Positions 6,213 through 8,132 of a stretch of 8,132 nt of DNA are shown here, in pieces. The position numbers were made by a program, and so were the translations under genes. The DNA is taken from assembly GCA_018241985.1 (NCBI GenBank), contig JAFECV010000081.1, forward strand, positions 1 through 8,132. Direction: 5' to 3'. Source of the DNA: Pseudomonadota bacterium. GTDB lineage: Bacteria > Pseudomonadota > Gammaproteobacteria > Burkholderiales > Burkholderiaceae_C. Position 1 is the first letter of the stretch, and the number at the start of each line of letters is the position of its first letter. The notes under the pieces are model-generated. The model searched no databases. It was not told the origin of the DNA and was given only the letters and a program-made list of their open reading frames with translations.

Positions 6213-6764
6213 GTGACACAGACACGCGCGGTGCGCGCGAGAACCCAGGCTGGCTTCACGCTGATCGAGCTGATGGTCACGCTCGTCGTTGCCGGCATTC
6301 TGCTGATGATCGCGGTGCCGTCATTTGTTAGCCTGACACAGACCAACCGGGTCGCGGGCGAGATCAACGGCCTGTCAGCCGCGCTGCAATACGCCCGTGC
6401 CGAAGCGATCAAGGAAGGGCAGCCGGTCACGGTCTGCGTGTCGACGACGGGGACTGGTTGTGCGGCCGCCGCAACGCCGTGGCAGAGCGGCTGGATCGTG
6501 TTCTCCGACGCGAACGGCAACCAGACCGTCAATACCGGCGACCTGGTGCTGCGCCGGCAACTCGCATGGACCAGCAGCGACACCTTCGTCTCTGCGGACA
6601 GCGGCGGCAATACCGTTCGTGCAATCACCTACAGCCGCGACGGCTTCGCGGTCAATTTGGCCGGGACCGTGACCTGGACACTGAGCACCGTGCCATCCAA
6701 TAGCTCGGCGCGTCGCTGTCTGACACTCAACATCATCGGCCATCAACAGGTGCAGCCATGCTGA
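6213..6764 (+). CDS. fimT: Type IV pilus minor pilin / pseudopilin, FimT-FimU (GspH) type
   Basis: This 183-residue protein has a class III signal: a basic leader of 14 residues ending in Gly14, then FTLIELMVTLVVAGILLMIAV, with Glu19 at +5. Prepilin peptidase PilD would cut after Gly14 and N-methylate Phe15. The mature hydrophobic helix is followed by NRVAGEINGLSAALQYARAEAI (45-66), the GspH/FimT signature, then SGWIVFSDANGN (92-103) and RRCLTLNIIGHQQVQPC (167-183), a C-terminal block typical of FimT. Cys75, Cys83, Cys169 and Cys183 could form disulfides, probably including 169-183. It would act in the inner-membrane-assembled tip complex that primes pilus assembly, and some FimT proteins bind DNA for uptake. 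It starts the operon and overlaps pilV by 7 bp. FimT and FimU are hard to separate by eye, so the symbol is provisional. Confidence 0.9.
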   Translation: MTQTRAVRARTQAGFTLIELMVTLVVAGILLMIAVPSFVSLTQTNRVAGEINGLSAALQYARAEAIKEGQPVTVCVSTTGTGCAAAATPWQSGWIVFSDANGNQTVNTGDLVLRRQLAWTSSDTFVSADSGGNTVRAITYSRDGFAVNLAGTVTWTLSTVPSNSSARRCLTLNIIGHQQVQPC

Positions 6765-7369
6765 GTGGCAAGCCAAGCGTCAGTTTCACGGACAACACGT
6801 CGCGCAGCGCGCGTGAGCGCGGTTTCACGCTGCTCGAAGTGCTGGTCGCGATCCTGGTCGTCTCGCTCGGTCTGCTCGGTCTGGCCAAAATGCAGGCGCT
6901 GGCGATCTCGAACACGCAGATCTCCAGCAGCCGCTCGATGATCGCACTGCAAGCCAGCAGCATGGCGGCCGCAATGCAGGGCAACACCGGCTACTGGGCC
7001 GCCGGCGTGGCTCCAGCCGTGTTCTCGACGGCAGGCACCGTGGTCACCGACGCGAGCGGCGTGCTGAACCAGACCGTTACCACCTGCGTTGCCGCCAGCG
7101 GCAGTGCCCCGACCACACCGGTCTGCACCCCGGCCCAACTCGCTGCCTACGACGTCCAGACCTGGGCGGCGAACATGAATGCGCTGTTCCCGGGCTATGG
7201 CGCGAACTTCGCCTGCAACAACGTGGCCGGTGCACCCGTTACCTGCACGATCACGATCACCTGGGCCGAGAAATACGTCGCGCTGAACCGCACCACCGCC
7301 ACCGGCACCGCAGCCAGCGGCGGCCAGCAGACCGCGGTCCAGTCGTACACCCTTTACGTGTCGCCATGA
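6758..7369 (+). CDS. pilV: Type IV pilus minor pilin PilV
   Basis: This 203-residue protein has a 22-residue leader ending ERG and cleavage before FTLLEVLVAILVVSLGLLGL (23-42), with Glu27 at +5. This stretch and the following AKMQALAIS are characteristic of PilV. The C-terminal part is predicted to be secreted, rich in Ala, Thr and Ser, with four cysteines (110, 123, 153, 163) that could form two disulfides. PilV works with FimT/U, PilW, PilX and PilY1 in the priming complex at the pilus tip. The ATG at 6758 lies 7 bp inside fimT and has only a weak AGG upstream, so translation is probably coupled. The end overlaps pilW by ATGA (7366-7369). Confidence 0.92.
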   Translation: MLSGKPSVSFTDNTSRSARERGFTLLEVLVAILVVSLGLLGLAKMQALAISNTQISSSRSMIALQASSMAAAMQGNTGYWAAGVAPAVFSTAGTVVTDASGVLNQTVTTCVAASGSAPTTPVCTPAQLAAYDVQTWAANMNALFPGYGANFACNNVAGAPVTCTITITWAEKYVALNRTTATGTAASGGQQTAVQSYTLYVSP

Positions 7370-8118
7370 ACGAGCCGATCCTTCTCTCGCGTCAAGGCAG
7401 GCGCCAGCGCGGCCTGAGCATGGTCGAGCTGATGGTCGCGATCACGATCGCCCTGTTCATCGCGCTCGGCCTGTCGCTGTTGTACGTCAACATGAAATCG
7501 GCGTTCAACTCACAGAACCAGATGGCGCAGGTGCAGGACGCGGAGCGCCTCGCGGTGACGATGCTGACTACCACGGTGCAGTCGGCCGCGTATTTCCCGA
7601 ATCCGGTCGCGAATACGCGCGCGGTGGCGCTGCCGGCCAATGCCACCGCCAACGCCGATGGCACGACCTTCGCCGCAGGGCAGGGCATCACCGGCACCGG
7701 CGCCCAGGGTTCGAGCACCAGTCACACAATCGACGTGCGCTTCCAGTCCGCCAGCGGTGACGGGCTGATGAACTGCCAGGGACAGACGAACACATCCGGC
7801 TCGACACTGGTGTGGATCAACAGCTTCACGGTGGACGCGAACAACGAGCTGGAGTGCTCGGTCAACGGCAACACGCCGGTGGTGCTGGTCAACAACGTCG
7901 CGAAGATGACCGTGCTCTACGGCGTGGACGTGAATGCCGACGGCTACGCCGACAGCTACCTGGATGCGGCGACGATCAGCACCGGCAACCTGTGGGCGAG
8001 CGTGCGCAGCGCGCAGGTCACACTGACCTTCGTGAATCCGCTGGCGAGCCAGACCGGCGGTTCCGCCACCCTCCCGACCCCCTGGGTGCAGACCATTGCG
8101 CTGCAGAACATGCTATGA
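7366..8118 (+). CDS. pilW: Type IV pilus minor pilin PilW
   Basis: This 250-residue protein has a 16-residue basic leader (RRQRG) and cleavage before LSMVELMVAITIALFIALGL (17-36), with Glu21 at +5. RGLSMVELMVA is the usual PilW signature. The globular part contains Cys137 and Cys164, a probable disulfide, and the YGVDVNADGYADSYLDA block (185-201) followed by W210..V213R..QVTLTF, also typical of the family. The DVNADGYAD loop (188-196) resembles calcium-binding loops. At 250 residues it is shorter than many PilW proteins, which as I recall are often over 300. It overlaps pilV and the following gene by ATGA motifs, so the genes form one coupled operon. It is expected in the pilus tip complex together with PilX and PilY1. 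Confidence 0.9.
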   Translation: MNEPILLSRQGRRQRGLSMVELMVAITIALFIALGLSLLYVNMKSAFNSQNQMAQVQDAERLAVTMLTTTVQSAAYFPNPVANTRAVALPANATANADGTTFAAGQGITGTGAQGSSTSHTIDVRFQSASGDGLMNCQGQTNTSGSTLVWINSFTVDANNELECSVNGNTPVVLVNNVAKMTVLYGVDVNADGYADSYLDAATISTGNLWASVRSAQVTLTFVNPLASQTGGSATLPTPWVQTIALQNML

Positions 8119-8132
8119 GCACGCCCCGATCC
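8115..8132 (+). CDS. Start of the next gene, probably minor pilin PilX (partial)
   Basis: An ATG at 8115 overlaps the PilW stop as ATGA and opens a frame (MSTPRS) that runs off the window end. The same 4-bp overlap joins pilV to pilW. By the usual operon order the next gene should encode PilX, but six codons cannot show this. Confidence 0.5.

Noticed and set aside
1..8132. CRISPR array, tandem repeats, tRNA/rRNA genes, insertion sequence ends or a defence system
   Set aside because: I saw no regularly spaced repeats, cloverleaf-like sequence, transposase motifs or toxin-antitoxin pairs; nearly all bases are used by the genes listed.

Overview
The window reads as chromosomal DNA from a GC-rich proteobacterium. 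The very high GC content, the tight runs of ATGA overlaps and the fimT-pilV-pilW minor pilin order suggest a betaproteobacterium, probably Burkholderiales; this placement is inferred from style and gene content, not from a marker gene. All genes supported here lie on the + strand and almost no sequence is unused.

Positions 3-4200 hold the distal part of what looks like an aryl polyene (APE) or xanthomonadin-type pigment locus. In order they encode the C-terminal half of a FabF-like ketosynthase (cut by the window edge), a half-sized ketosynthase-like protein of the chain-length-factor type, a hotdog-fold 3-hydroxyacyl-ACP dehydratase, a FabG-like 3-ketoacyl-ACP reductase, a membrane acyltransferase of the lysophospholipid acyltransferase (LPLAT) family and a family 2 glycosyltransferase. 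Ketosynthase, ketoreductase and dehydratase without an enoyl reductase would build a conjugated polyene by repeated extension. The acyltransferase and glycosyltransferase are the kind of enzymes that attach such a chain to a glycolipid-like membrane anchor. Carrier proteins, starter-unit enzymes and the exporter of a complete APE locus are not in the window and would be expected upstream.

Positions 4197-6066 hold two genes with no obvious part in pigment synthesis: an exodeoxyribonuclease III (Xth/ExoA type), whose start codon overlaps the glycosyltransferase stop, and an AEC-family (auxin efflux carrier-like) permease. They are probably co-transcribed with the genes before them.

A 146-bp gap (6067-6212), the only sizeable non-coding stretch, separates this block from a type IV pilus minor pilin operon at 6213-8132: a FimT/GspH-type pilin, PilV, PilW and the first codons of a following gene, probably PilX. 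All three full pilins carry a type III (prepilin) signal with Gly at -1 and Glu at +5. They would be cleaved by the prepilin peptidase and form the initiating tip complex of the pilus.

I found no tRNA, rRNA, CRISPR array, insertion sequence or obvious horizontally acquired patch. The most notable points are the half-sized ketosynthase that keeps its Cys, the DNA-repair nuclease coupled to the pigment cluster, and calcium-loop-like motifs in PilW and FimT.
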